From: an uncultured delta proteobacterium
Lineage (GTDB): Bacteria; RBG-13-61-14; DRUE01
Assembly (NCBI GenBank): GCA_903930515.1
Contig: CAIYYW010000005.1
Location: forward strand, 1-11,038
DNA length: 11,038 nt
Reading direction: 5' to 3'
Of this stretch, positions 1-5,961 are shown piece after piece. A model generated the notes under the pieces. The model worked only from the letters and a program-made list of their open reading frames with translations, was not told the DNA's origin and made no database searches. Every line of letters starts with the position of its first letter. The stretch's first letter is position 1. The position numbers and the translations under genes were made by a program.

Positions 1-14
1 ATTAGGAGGGGAAA

Positions 15-719
15 ATGGATGAATCAAAAACAATAACTGCTCAGGGACTTAATATCACCGATTCAAAGGGAAATTTGCGAGCAAGCATCGCAGTGGAAGA
101 AAATGGTGCTGTTGGATTTACTCTAGTGGATGATAAAGGTAAACCACGCGCACTCATGTTTTTATCAGAAAATGGTTCTCCAGGAATTCATCTTTTTGAT
201 AACTCGTATAAAGTGCGAGCTGGCCTTAGTTTGAGCTCTGATGGCGCTCCGCTAATTGGACTTGCGGATGATAAATGCCAAGTACGGGCTGCCATGGATG
301 TATCTATAGATGGCACTCCGGGAATTGGCTTCCTTGATAAAAATGGACAAGCTAGGGCTGGCATAAGCCTAGCGCCGGACGGCACTCCTACAATTGAGCT
401 AGTGGATGATAAGGGCAAACTTCGGGCCAACATGGCTTTATTACCTGATGGGTCTCCGTTAATTAGGTTTTCAGATTATAAAGGCGATTCCCGAATAAGC
501 ATCATTTTATCTCCAGATGGCTCTTCAGTAATTGGTCTTTCGGATGATAAAGGTAAAGCTCGAGTAGGCATGAGCTTAATGCCCGATGGCTCGCCAGGCG
601 TTAACCTTTTTGATAATAATGGCAAATTCAGGGTTGGCATGGGCTTGCAAAATGATGGATCGCCGAAAATTGCGCTTTTGGACGATAAAGGAAGACCATT
701 TTGGATGCGGCCTAAATAA
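15..719 (+). CDS. 23-residue tandem-repeat protein, function unknown
   Basis: The 234-residue protein is almost entirely a tandem array of 23-residue units with no insertions: the conserved Arg falls at residues 22, 45, 68, 91, 114, 137, 160, 183 and 206. The unit reads roughly DDKGKxRAxMxLxxDGSPxIxL, alternating short hydrophobic strands with DxxG and DG(S/T)P turns, which suggests a beta-solenoid or beta-roll-like fold (inference). The array closes with a degenerate unit ending DDKGRPFWMRPK. There is no signal peptide, membrane segment or enzyme motif. The start is firm: AGGAGG at 4-9 lies five bases before the ATG. I recall similar D-G-x-P / DxxGxxR repeat proteins in varied bacteria without a known role. 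The composition is AT-rich like the next two genes. Coding is certain; function is unknown. Confidence 0.85.
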   Translation: MDESKTITAQGLNITDSKGNLRASIAVEENGAVGFTLVDDKGKPRALMFLSENGSPGIHLFDNSYKVRAGLSLSSDGAPLIGLADDKCQVRAAMDVSIDGTPGIGFLDKNGQARAGISLAPDGTPTIELVDDKGKLRANMALLPDGSPLIRFSDYKGDSRISIILSPDGSSVIGLSDDKGKARVGMSLMPDGSPGVNLFDNNGKFRVGMGLQNDGSPKIALLDDKGRPFWMRPK

Positions 720-826
720 TAAAGAAAATCATTTGGCAGGTGCGCAAGATATAATGGCAGCAGCCTTGGCGAAGGCAGATGTCAAGGTTTGATCCCATGA
801 GTTCGTAAAAAGAAAAGGAGATCATA

Positions 827-1720
827 ATGCTTTTGAGCGAACCACAAATGAGAAGATTAGTTTTTATTAAATACCTGTATAATCAAGCTGTTCTTCAGTC
901 TCATCAACCTGAGCCAAGCTGTTGGACATCATTATTGCTTTTCCAAGATTGTGTAGAGCTTTTTCTTGGTCTCGCTTGCGAATTTAAGAATATTCAAACT
1001 AAAGAGAAGGCTTACTTCAACGAATATTTTGAACTTCTTAATGATAAAATTAAACCGAAACTCATTGCTGAAGTATCGTCTATGCAACGATTGAATAAGG
1101 GAAGGGTCGCCTTAAAGCATCACAGCATTTTTCCACATAAACAAGATATCGAGAATTATAGGGTAAGCACCTCAAACTTTTTTGAGGAAAATACCAAATT
1201 AATATTTAAAGGCGATTTTGATTCCATCTCGCTATCAGATCTGGTAATATGCGATGGAGCGAGAAAAAGCCTGAAAATTGCTGAACAATTCATCGGAAAA
1301 GGCGAAACCGGGAATGCTATAGACAATATTGCTATTTCATTTTATCAGTTGATAGAAGATTATGAAAATAGAAATACCATATTAGATAAATCTCCTTTTG
1401 ATTTTGGACGACTGGAAATGCCCTTTCCTTTTGCCTTGGCGTTGATGGCAGACAAGGATAAAGTTAGTAGATTTATTGGTAACATGGGAACAGCTGTAAT
1501 ACACATGCAGAAAGCATTAAAAATATTGAGCCTTGGATTAGATTATCGCTTCTATCATGATTTTAATTCATTTACTCCCTTTGTTTCAAAAACCGATTCT
1601 GGGTATGAGTTAAATAGGCATATAGTATACGATAATTTTCACAGTGAGATTTGCAGGCCATATTTTGATTTCGTTATACAAAGCGCTTTGAGACTTCAAG
1701 AAGGCGAAATTTGGAGATAG
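827..1720 (+). CDS. Helical protein with R-x4-H motif, possibly HEPN-like
   Basis: A soluble 297-residue protein, probably all-helical, with no signal or membrane segment. Residues 30-52 form a hydrophobic helix (LLLFQDCVELFLGLA), and residues 88-98 read QRLNKGRVALKH. The pair R93...H98 gives R-x4-H, the spacing of the HEPN ribonuclease motif, preceded by an acidic helix as in HEPN domains. Residues 135-180 and 205-240 are further helices. HEPN domains are usually RNases in toxin-antitoxin and abortive-infection systems; assigning this protein to HEPN is my inference from motif and helix pattern, not a recognised family hit. AAGGAG at 815-820 sits six bases before the ATG. The codons are AT-rich, unlike the core genes from 2.8 kb onward. 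It may work alone or with the 219-residue product downstream, but the 94-base gap argues against tight coupling. Confidence 0.8.
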   Translation: MLLSEPQMRRLVFIKYLYNQAVLQSHQPEPSCWTSLLLFQDCVELFLGLACEFKNIQTKEKAYFNEYFELLNDKIKPKLIAEVSSMQRLNKGRVALKHHSIFPHKQDIENYRVSTSNFFEENTKLIFKGDFDSISLSDLVICDGARKSLKIAEQFIGKGETGNAIDNIAISFYQLIEDYENRNTILDKSPFDFGRLEMPFPFALALMADKDKVSRFIGNMGTAVIHMQKALKILSLGLDYRFYHDFNSFTPFVSKTDSGYELNRHIVYDNFHSEICRPYFDFVIQSALRLQEGEIWR

Positions 1721-1766
1721 ACTTGACGAACCATTCCCAGCAAGCTCTCAGCAGACTCAAGCGGAT

Positions 1767-1790
1767 GGGGTCAGATTCGAATGGCACTTT
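1767..1790. repeat. GGGGTCAGA-type element end, remnant
   Basis: The sequence GGGGTCAGATTCGAATGGCA resembles GGGTCAGATCTTGAC at 10806-10820; both share GGGTCAGAT. From memory, GGGGTCAGATCTTGA-type strings are common at the edges of REP-associated Y1 transposase (RAYT) genes and their orphan repeats in environmental bacteria. No transposase is present here. It is called a remnant on resemblance only. Confidence 0.3.
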
Positions 1791-1814
1791 AATAATTCAA
1801 ATAGGAGGCCTAAA

Positions 1815-2474
1815 ATGGGATTTTGGAAATCTTTAAACTATAGTAATAATGAGAAAAACATGCTAAATCAATATTCCCAATTACTAATGACAATAACGGG
1901 ACTATCTTATTCCGAGGCGCGCAAAAAAGCAAAAGATATCTTGGATGAGGCGATTACGCAATCAAAAAATGATGGAACCTATAATTTGCCTGTGAATTTA
2001 GGCGATATCGTTTTAGAAATTTCTACAACGAGCGATCCTAACGTTCAGCTCCTTGTAAAAAACATTAGAAATGGTCTCCCAAATAAGAGAATGGATGGTG
2101 TTAGAGACGAAGATATTCGAGATTATTGGAATCTCAATATTATTGAACGTCATCTTATGTATCAACTCGATACGCTTTCCAGAACAGCTATGTATATTGA
2201 TGAAATCAATAAAAATAGAATAGACTCCAAAGAAATGGCCTCCGAAAAAGCTTTGCTCATTGTTTACAAATATCACCCGCTGTATGGCGATCCTGATGAT
2301 ACAAGCTTTACAAGTGGTGAAGATAGGCCATTGCCTATTGAGCTTAAAAACAGGATCAACATTTATATACAAAAGCGATTTCAAAGAGATCAAGATGACT
2401 ATAAAAAAGAGATTGAGCAATCTTCTTCTTTTAACGCATTGCTTAGAAAGGCGATTAGATTGGGTGAAATCTGA
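1815..2474 (+). CDS. Hypothetical protein, 219 residues
   Basis: I do not recognise this gene. The protein is soluble, charged and mostly helical. An N-terminal segment (residues 10-52) reads as two amphipathic helices; residues 55-70 look like a short beta stretch; residues 95-135 (core DEDIRDYWNLNIIERHL) are helical and richest in acidic and aromatic residues; residues 138-160 contain EKALLIVYKYHPLYGDP; and the C-terminal 45 residues are basic and helical. No catalytic signature, signal peptide or membrane helix is visible. AGGAGG at 1803-1808 lies six bases before the ATG, a strong start. AT-rich composition matches the two genes upstream, so the three may have arrived together. The 94-base gap upstream contains a GGGGTCAGA-type repeat end. 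Confidence 0.75.
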   Translation: MGFWKSLNYSNNEKNMLNQYSQLLMTITGLSYSEARKKAKDILDEAITQSKNDGTYNLPVNLGDIVLEISTTSDPNVQLLVKNIRNGLPNKRMDGVRDEDIRDYWNLNIIERHLMYQLDTLSRTAMYIDEINKNRIDSKEMASEKALLIVYKYHPLYGDPDDTSFTSGEDRPLPIELKNRINIYIQKRFQRDQDDYKKEIEQSSSFNALLRKAIRLGEI

Positions 2475-2511
2475 TTTTTAGCTGAGCAAATGGAGTCAAA
2501 GCCAGACATCT

Positions 2512-2577
2512 CCCTCCGTCCCGCGAATAGGAGGGGCTTGCGCCTTTGCTATCATCCGTCGCTAAAGCTATGGATGA
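2512..2577. repeat. Two small hairpin-forming elements
   Basis: CCCTCC at 2512-2517 pairs with GGAGGG at 2530-2535 over a 12-base loop. Immediately downstream, 2552-2577 forms an almost complete palindrome: TCATCCGT pairs with ATGGATGA (one G-T wobble), then one mismatch, then GCT-AA-AGC at the tip. The pattern resembles dispersed REP-like hairpins of the 'CCGTCGCTAAAGCTACGG' kind that I recall from intergenic regions of environmental genomes. They lie 38 bases past the stop of the 219-residue gene, so could act in 3'-end processing or weak termination, but no T-run follows. Confidence 0.5.
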
Positions 2578-2591
2578 CAAGAAACTTCGGC

Positions 2592-2627
2592 GGACAAGTC
2601 GGAGGACAGGACGGGGGACAAGTGAGA
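2592..2627. repeat. Three 12-base tandem units
   Basis: GGACAAGTCGGA, GGACAGGACGGG and GGACAAGTGAGA follow one another with exact 12-base spacing. They lie in the non-coding stretch between the AT-rich block and the truncated START-gene copy. No function is apparent. Confidence 0.5.
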
Positions 2628-2660
2628 CATTATCGCAGCAATTTTCAGAATAGATTACAA

Positions 2661-2690
2661 TTGACACCAGCTTGGCTCCTGTGGTAAGGA
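2661..2690 (+). promoter_or_regulatory. Putative sigma70-type promoter of the truncated gene copy
   Basis: A perfect TTGACA (2661-2666) is followed after 18 bases by TAAGGA, a weak -10. The same arrangement, TTGACA-18-TAAAGA, lies before the intact START-domain gene at 3737-3766, and the surrounding bases are shared. Conservation between the copies may reflect recent duplication rather than selection. The -10 is poor, so confidence is limited. Confidence 0.4.
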
Positions 2691-2720
2691 ATAGACTCAA
2701 ATTTACCAAAGGAGCAAATG

Positions 2721-2804
2721 ATGAAGAGAATCCTTTTGGCGGCAATTTATCTGGCGGCCATGCTGGCGACCATACCCGGCTCGGGTCAGAACCGGATAGT
2801 TTGA
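2721..2804 (+). pseudogene. Truncated copy of the START-domain gene (signal peptide only)
   Basis: The 27-codon stub MKRILLAAIYLAAMLATIPG...NRIV ends at TGA 2802-2804. It aligns with the first part of the intact protein at 3794 (MKRSLVAAIFLSVFLATFPG), and the similarity extends upstream through the Shine-Dalgarno (AAAGGAG 2708-2714) and the -35 box. An in-frame ATG also lies directly before it at 2718. After about residue 22 nothing resembles the START domain, so this is the 5' end of a duplicated or paralogous gene whose body has been lost. The sequence just beyond contains the minus-strand MNT/HEPN pair, which now separates the stub from the intact copy. The peptide is probably not a functional product, though a secreted micropeptide cannot be excluded. 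Confidence 0.7.
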
Positions 2805-2840
2805 GTGCAAGGTGTTAGGGCGTTTGAAGTTCTTGGATGA

Positions 2841-3203
2841 TTATTTATTCGTTTCCGGCGGCAGCGGGGGAATGAGCGGCTCCAGCTTGGAAATCAAATC
2901 CGGGATTCTCTCTTTGGCAACCAGCCAAAGGCGTTCCTGTTTGATCTCGCCATACTCGTGAGCCAGGACATTTCGCTGTCCGATGATGCCGCGCCAGGGG
3001 ATTTCCGGATGAGCCTGCTGAAAAGAATCAGAGACCTTGTGAGCCGCTTCTCCGATTATTTCAATTGCCCGCTCAACCGCGAGTTGAAGTTTTCGGTCCC
3101 GTTCGTAATTGATGAAAAGCACATTTTCCACAAACTGTCTGACCAGCTTTGCGGATTCCAGCATATCGCACAGATAAGCCGCGTCTTTATCCTCGGGCTT
3201 CAA
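2841..3203 (-). CDS. hepT: HEPN-domain ribonuclease toxin, HepT family (DUF86)
   Basis: The 120-residue protein has the usual length and layout of DUF86 HEPN toxins: an N-terminal helix (EDKDAAYLCDMLESAKL, 4-20), the helix ending AIEIIGEAA (46-54), and the catalytic motif R77-N-V-L-A-H82-E-Y84, i.e. R-x4-H-x-Y. In this family the Arg/His pair cleaves RNA, and the Tyr after the His is the residue AMPylated by the MntA antitoxin (established for the MntA/HepT system). I chose the TTG at 3203 because AGAGG lies six bases before it and because the extra N-terminal residues restore the conserved DxxYLxDMLE start; the first downstream ATG (3164) would remove them. It overlaps the end of the antitoxin gene by 17 bases, so translation is likely coupled. 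The key residues are intact, so the toxin is probably active. Confidence 0.88.
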   Translation of the reverse strand: MKPEDKDAAYLCDMLESAKLVRQFVENVLFINYERDRKLQLAVERAIEIIGEAAHKVSDSFQQAHPEIPWRGIIGQRNVLAHEYGEIKQERLWLVAKERIPDLISKLEPLIPPLPPETNK

Positions 3204-3510
3204 AGATAACCTCTTTGCTGGACAGGATCGCATGGCGGCGGAAGGGGTTGCGGAGCGCTTCTTTTTCGAGGAGGTCCACCTCGCGGCCAAAGATTTCCTT
3301 AAGCTCGTCCTGCATGATGACCAGGTCCATCAGGCTCCAGCCCGCGTTTTCAACAAAGCTGACCAGGACATCAATATCGCTGTGCGGTTTGAAATCCGCC
3401 CGCAAAACCGACCCGAACAAGGAAAACTCCTTGATCTTCCAGCGCGCACAGAACTCGGAGATCTTCCGCATGGGGATTTCATTTCCAGCAATCTTCAGCG
3501 CTTCGCTCAT
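3187..3510 (-). CDS. mntA: MNT-domain nucleotidyltransferase antitoxin, MntA type
   Basis: A 107-residue minimal nucleotidyltransferase. The signature G33-S-V-L-R-x7-D45-I-D47 provides the nucleotide-binding GS and two metal-binding Asp residues; a third Asp is D79 in REVDLLEK. Known members transfer AMP from ATP onto the tyrosine of the partner HepT R-x4-H-x-Y motif and so silence it. The partner lies directly downstream and overlaps by 17 bases, the standard antitoxin-first order. The ATG at 3510 has no good Shine-Dalgarno, but a perfect TATAAT ends six bases before it, suggesting a leaderless transcript. All catalytic positions are present. The gene is GC-rich like the core and faces away from the START-domain gene. 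Confidence 0.88.
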   Translation of the reverse strand: MSEALKIAGNEIPMRKISEFCARWKIKEFSLFGSVLRADFKPHSDIDVLVSFVENAGWSLMDLVIMQDELKEIFGREVDLLEKEALRNPFRRHAILSSKEVIFEARG

Positions 3511-3516
3511 ACTTCA

Positions 3517-3546
3517 ATTATAACCCATTTGCGCAAACTTATCCAA
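3517..3546 (-). promoter_or_regulatory. Putative promoter of the mntA-hepT operon, possibly leaderless
   Basis: On the minus strand, TTGGAT (3546-3541) is followed after 18 bases by a perfect TATAAT (3522-3517). Only six bases separate the -10 from the mntA ATG at 3510, so transcription would begin at or within a base or two of the start codon. The absence of a Shine-Dalgarno agrees with a leaderless mRNA. A perfect TTGACA lies further upstream (minus strand, about 34 bases before the TATAAT), too far to pair with this -10. Confidence 0.45.
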
Positions 3547-3637
3547 ATCCAACCTTTGTCAACCCCTTGCCGGGCGCCCAGCTAAGCCCGCGGCTGCCGG
3601 CTCAAGCCCCGGGTATTCGAAGGCCCGAACAAAATCT

Positions 3638-3675
3638 CTCCATCTGGTATTCTGGTACCAGAATACCAGATGGAG
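3638..3675. repeat. Perfect 38-base palindrome
   Basis: The left arm CTCCATCTGGTATTCTG, the centre GTAC and the right arm CAGAATACCAGATGGAG form an uninterrupted perfect inverted repeat with its axis between 3656 and 3657. Inside, CTGGTA occurs twice in each direction, so the site is also a nested direct/inverted repeat. It lies in the divergent region between mntA and the START-domain gene, about 61 bases before the latter's -35. No loop and no T-run argue against a simple terminator. A regulator-binding site or a cruciform or resolution site is more likely. It is absent upstream of the truncated gene copy. Confidence 0.85.
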
Positions 3676-3736
3676 CGGAGGGCTTGATGGACAAGGTCTT
3701 TACAAAAAGTGGGGGGCCGGTCAGAGGCGATGGCAA

Positions 3737-3766
3737 TTGACACCGGCTTGCTTGCTGTGGTAAAGA
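3737..3766 (+). promoter_or_regulatory. Putative promoter of the START-domain gene
   Basis: A perfect TTGACA (3737-3742) is followed after an 18-base spacer by TAAAGA (3761-3766), a weak -10. The arrangement matches the copy at 2661-2690. The predicted start would give a leader of roughly 20 bases containing AAAGGAG at 3781-3787. Confidence 0.45.
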
Positions 3767-3793
3767 ATAGGCAAATTCTCAAAGGAGCAGACG

Positions 3794-4450
3794 ATGAAGA
3801 GAAGTCTGGTGGCGGCGATTTTTCTGAGCGTTTTCTTGGCAACTTTTCCGGGCGCGGGAGAGGAAGTGGAAGGGATCAATATGAAGGGATTGGACCCGAA
3901 CCAGGTTGCGGCTCTGGCCAGGCAGGGGAGCCTGGTGATCGTGAAGCTCAAGCCGGACGGGTCTTTGAAGGAGATAGTGGCGGCCGCGGTGGTGAACGCG
4001 CCGAGTGACAAGGTCTGGGACCTGATCGTTGATTTTGAAAACTATCCCAAGTTTATGCCCCAGACCACGGAGATGAAGATCATCAGTCGGCCCTCCGAGA
4101 ACCAGGCGATCACGGCTCAGACCATTCAGGTGGAAATATATGTGCTCAAGGTCAACCTGACCTATCAGTATTTGCAGAAGCTGGACCCGAAAAAGAAAAT
4201 CCGCTTCTCTTATCTATCCGGGGACCTGCCCGGCACTTACGGCGGATGGGATTTGGTGGAGGTGCCGGGAAAAAATCAGACCATCGTCTTCTATTCCCTT
4301 TATTCCAACCTCACCGCCCTGGCCTGGCCGATCGGGCCGATTATGAGAAGCCAGCCGGATTTCCTCACCTCGGTCAATGTCTCCACCGGATCTATGGTGG
4401 TCAAGTCGGTGAAGGAAGAAGCGGAACGGATCGCGGCCAGCTGCAAATAA
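3794..4450 (+). CDS. Secreted SRPBCC/START-like (COQ10/polyketide cyclase type) protein
   Basis: The 218-residue protein begins with a signal peptide (MKRS, then hydrophobic residues 5-18, likely cleavage near AGA/EE at 20-23), placing it in the periplasm or outside. From about residue 60 it follows the START-like pattern: a first strand ending V-N-A-P-S-D-K-V-W (67-75), DLIVDFENYPKFMP (76-89), then alternating strands through 165 with a GGWDLVEV segment, and a long C-terminal helix (200-217). Such helix-grip proteins bind lipids, quinones or other hydrophobic ligands and are seldom catalytic; the ligand here is unknown. AAAGGAG lies six bases before the ATG. A truncated copy of its 5' end lies about 1.07 kb upstream. 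It is convergent with the LysE-type exporter gene and appears monocistronic. Confidence 0.82.
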   Translation: MKRSLVAAIFLSVFLATFPGAGEEVEGINMKGLDPNQVAALARQGSLVIVKLKPDGSLKEIVAAAVVNAPSDKVWDLIVDFENYPKFMPQTTEMKIISRPSENQAITAQTIQVEIYVLKVNLTYQYLQKLDPKKKIRFSYLSGDLPGTYGGWDLVEVPGKNQTIVFYSLYSNLTALAWPIGPIMRSQPDFLTSVNVSTGSMVVKSVKEEAERIAASCK

Positions 4451-4496
4451 TGGGAAGGTCTATCCTTTAAACATAATTCAATAAAGTATTTTTATT

Positions 4497-4583
4497 CTTT
4501 GCGTCTTTGCGGTGAAAAAATCTTGAATTGTCTTTGTGAATTGTCTTGGTATTCCTCGGTGTTCTCCGTGTCTCTGTGGTGAA
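4497..4583. repeat. Dispersed GTCTTTGCGGTGAA / GTCTCTGTGGTGAA repeats
   Basis: CTTTGCGTCTTTGCGGTGAA (4497-4516) and CTCCGTGTCTCTGTGGTGAA (4564-4583) are two variants of one motif between the convergent START-domain and exporter genes. Read on the minus strand they would encode the familiar spurious HRDTENTEE and SPQRRKE peptides. Related copies lie at 7688-7836 and 10851-10896. I know this as a widespread intergenic repeat in environmental bacteria with no established function. Confidence 0.65.
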
Positions 4584-4598
4584 TATAAAATAATATTT

Positions 4599-5219
4599 TT
4601 AAAACCTTGAAAGGATCGCGTCGGCCAGGAAGCGGATTCCGAAAAAGAGCATCCCCAACCCGCAGATGATGAAGACGGCGACCTGCAATTTTTTGCCGAA
4701 GAATTTTCCGCCCTGGAAGCTCATCCAGCTCAGGAACTGGAGCCAGGCCAAATCGCATAACCAGTGCACCAGGGCGAAACTGATCAGTCCAACGGTCCCG
4801 AACCCGATCGCCTGCACCACCAGGCTGGCGCCCACGGTGGCCCACCAGACCAGGAAATAGGGGTTGCCGGCGCTCAGTAAAATTCCGCCCAGGAAGGGAT
4901 TGATCTCTCGCTCCTGGCTTTTAATCTCGGCCTTGCGGGCGTTGAGCAGCATCTCTATCGCCAGCCAGATCAGAACCCCGCCGCCTAAAATACCGATCGC
5001 CATTTTCACCGGCGGTTTCTGGAACAGCACGCCCACTCCCAGGTAGATCAGGGCGATTAGGGGAAATTCCACAACCCCGTGTCCGAGCGCGACCAACGAG
5101 CCGGCCTTCCATTCCCGGCTGCCCCGGGCCATGGTGACCGCGGTGATCGGCCCGGGCATCAGCACCCCGCTCAGGCTGATTAAAACCACGGAAGCCAGGA
5201 ATAATAAAAAACTATTCAT
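4599..5219 (-). CDS. LysE/RhtB-family amino-acid exporter
   Basis: A 206-residue inner-membrane protein with six hydrophobic segments (about 3-25, 41-66, 72-92, 110-135, 142-165 and 178-200), the normal size and topology for the LysE superfamily. The family hallmark is at the N terminus: MPGPITAVTMARG (21-33) followed by G40 and ALGHGVVE (44-51). NPYFLVWWATVG (119-130) matches the second conserved block. Family members export amino acids or related small polar solutes by proton antiport; the substrate here cannot be read from sequence. AAGGGA five to six bases before the ATG supports the start. It lies 69 bases downstream of the acetyltransferase gene on the same strand and may be the last gene of that cluster. 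Confidence 0.88.
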   Translation of the reverse strand: MNSFLLFLASVVLISLSGVLMPGPITAVTMARGSREWKAGSLVALGHGVVEFPLIALIYLGVGVLFQKPPVKMAIGILGGGVLIWLAIEMLLNARKAEIKSQEREINPFLGGILLSAGNPYFLVWWATVGASLVVQAIGFGTVGLISFALVHWLCDLAWLQFLSWMSFQGGKFFGKKLQVAVFIICGLGMLFFGIRFLADAILSRF

Positions 5220-5288
5220 TTAAATCCCTTGTCGCGCGAGCAACTTCTTGTGCTGAGCTTGCCAAAGCATAGTCGCGATTTATATGTC

Positions 5289-5945
5289 TCAAAGCTTCAA
5301 CCCCATCCCGATTTTTTCGATCGGCTCCGGAGTGATGTGGTCATAGCAGGTGAGCGGCCCGCGGAACAGGTCCTGGAAGCCGGTCCGGTAATACAGGCCG
5401 AGCGCGGCCCGGTTGCGGGAAGTGGTTACCAGGTGTACGCCGGGTATTTGACGCTCCCTGAGATAGGCCAGGTAGCCCTGCATCAAGGCCTTGCCCATCC
5501 CTTTGCCGCGGTACTCGGGAGGAGCGATATTGGTATGGAGATGCGCCGGATATTCAGCATTAACCGTCTCCCGCGGTTCCTTGAACTCGCCCCGCCGCGC
5601 GCTCCTGAAGACCCGGTAAAAATATCGCCAGTTCTTCCAGCGCCGGAAATCCCCTTCTTTCAACGCCATCCGAAAAAGCTTCGGTTGAATTTCTTTTTGA
5701 AAAATACGGGCCTGCTTATTAGTGTCCAGGCATCCCAAAAGATATCCAACAACTCTACCCCCCGCCTCCGCCACCAAACAACTCTCCGGCTCATAATCCG
5801 TCCAATACCCCGACCACATCTCCGCAAAACTCTCCCGGCCGATGAAATAATTCTCCACCGGCTCCCCCATAAAACCGGTCTCGCAACAAATCCACCGGAC
5901 CGACTCCCGGTCCTTCAATTCATATTTCCGGATCCTGAATTCCAT
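5289..5945 (-). CDS. GNAT-family N-acetyltransferase
   Basis: The 218-residue protein carries the acetyl-CoA-binding motif A: HLHTNIAPPEYRGKGMGKAL (136-154), with R146-G-K-G-M-G as the R-x-x-G-x-G loop that holds the pyrophosphate. Motif B follows (NRAALGLYYRTGF, 178-190). The N-terminal strand-helix (FRIRKYELKDRESVRWI) and the CLVAEAGGRVVGYLLG strands complete the fold. A 60-residue charged insert (78-135) lies between strands, longer than in minimal GNATs and likely shaping substrate choice. I placed the start at the ATG 5945 rather than a longer reading into the upstream gene, since the GNAT fold begins there. It starts 16 bases after the GH39-like gene stop, with GAGGA about 13 bases before the ATG, so the two are probably co-transcribed. 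The acceptor is unknown. Confidence 0.85.
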   Translation of the reverse strand: MEFRIRKYELKDRESVRWICCETGFMGEPVENYFIGRESFAEMWSGYWTDYEPESCLVAEAGGRVVGYLLGCLDTNKQARIFQKEIQPKLFRMALKEGDFRRWKNWRYFYRVFRSARRGEFKEPRETVNAEYPAHLHTNIAPPEYRGKGMGKALMQGYLAYLRERQIPGVHLVTTSRNRAALGLYYRTGFQDLFRGPLTCYDHITPEPIEKIGMGLKL

Positions 5946-5961
5946 TTTCAAAACGACATCC

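Noticed and set aside
733-755. TATAAT at 750-755 as a promoter for the 297-residue protein
   Set aside because: The only -35-like TTGGCA (733-738) is 11 bases away, too close, and nothing better lies at 16-18 bases.
2592-2627. CRISPR-like array
   Set aside because: The 12-base units are contiguous with no spacers, and no cas gene is present.
2455-2745. Minus-strand frame resembling another minus-strand frame at 3582-3842
   Set aside because: Their similarity is explained by the duplicated promoter and signal-peptide region read backwards; neither has a ribosome-binding site or domain.
4471-4495. Rho-independent terminator after the START-domain gene (AATAAAGTATTTTTATT)
   Set aside because: The possible stem is only A-T pairs with almost no stability, so it cannot be called a terminator.
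4492-4845. Minus-strand frame ending in HRDTENTEE...SPQRRKE
   Set aside because: It overlaps the exporter gene and runs into the dispersed repeat; this is a well-known spurious translation of that repeat.
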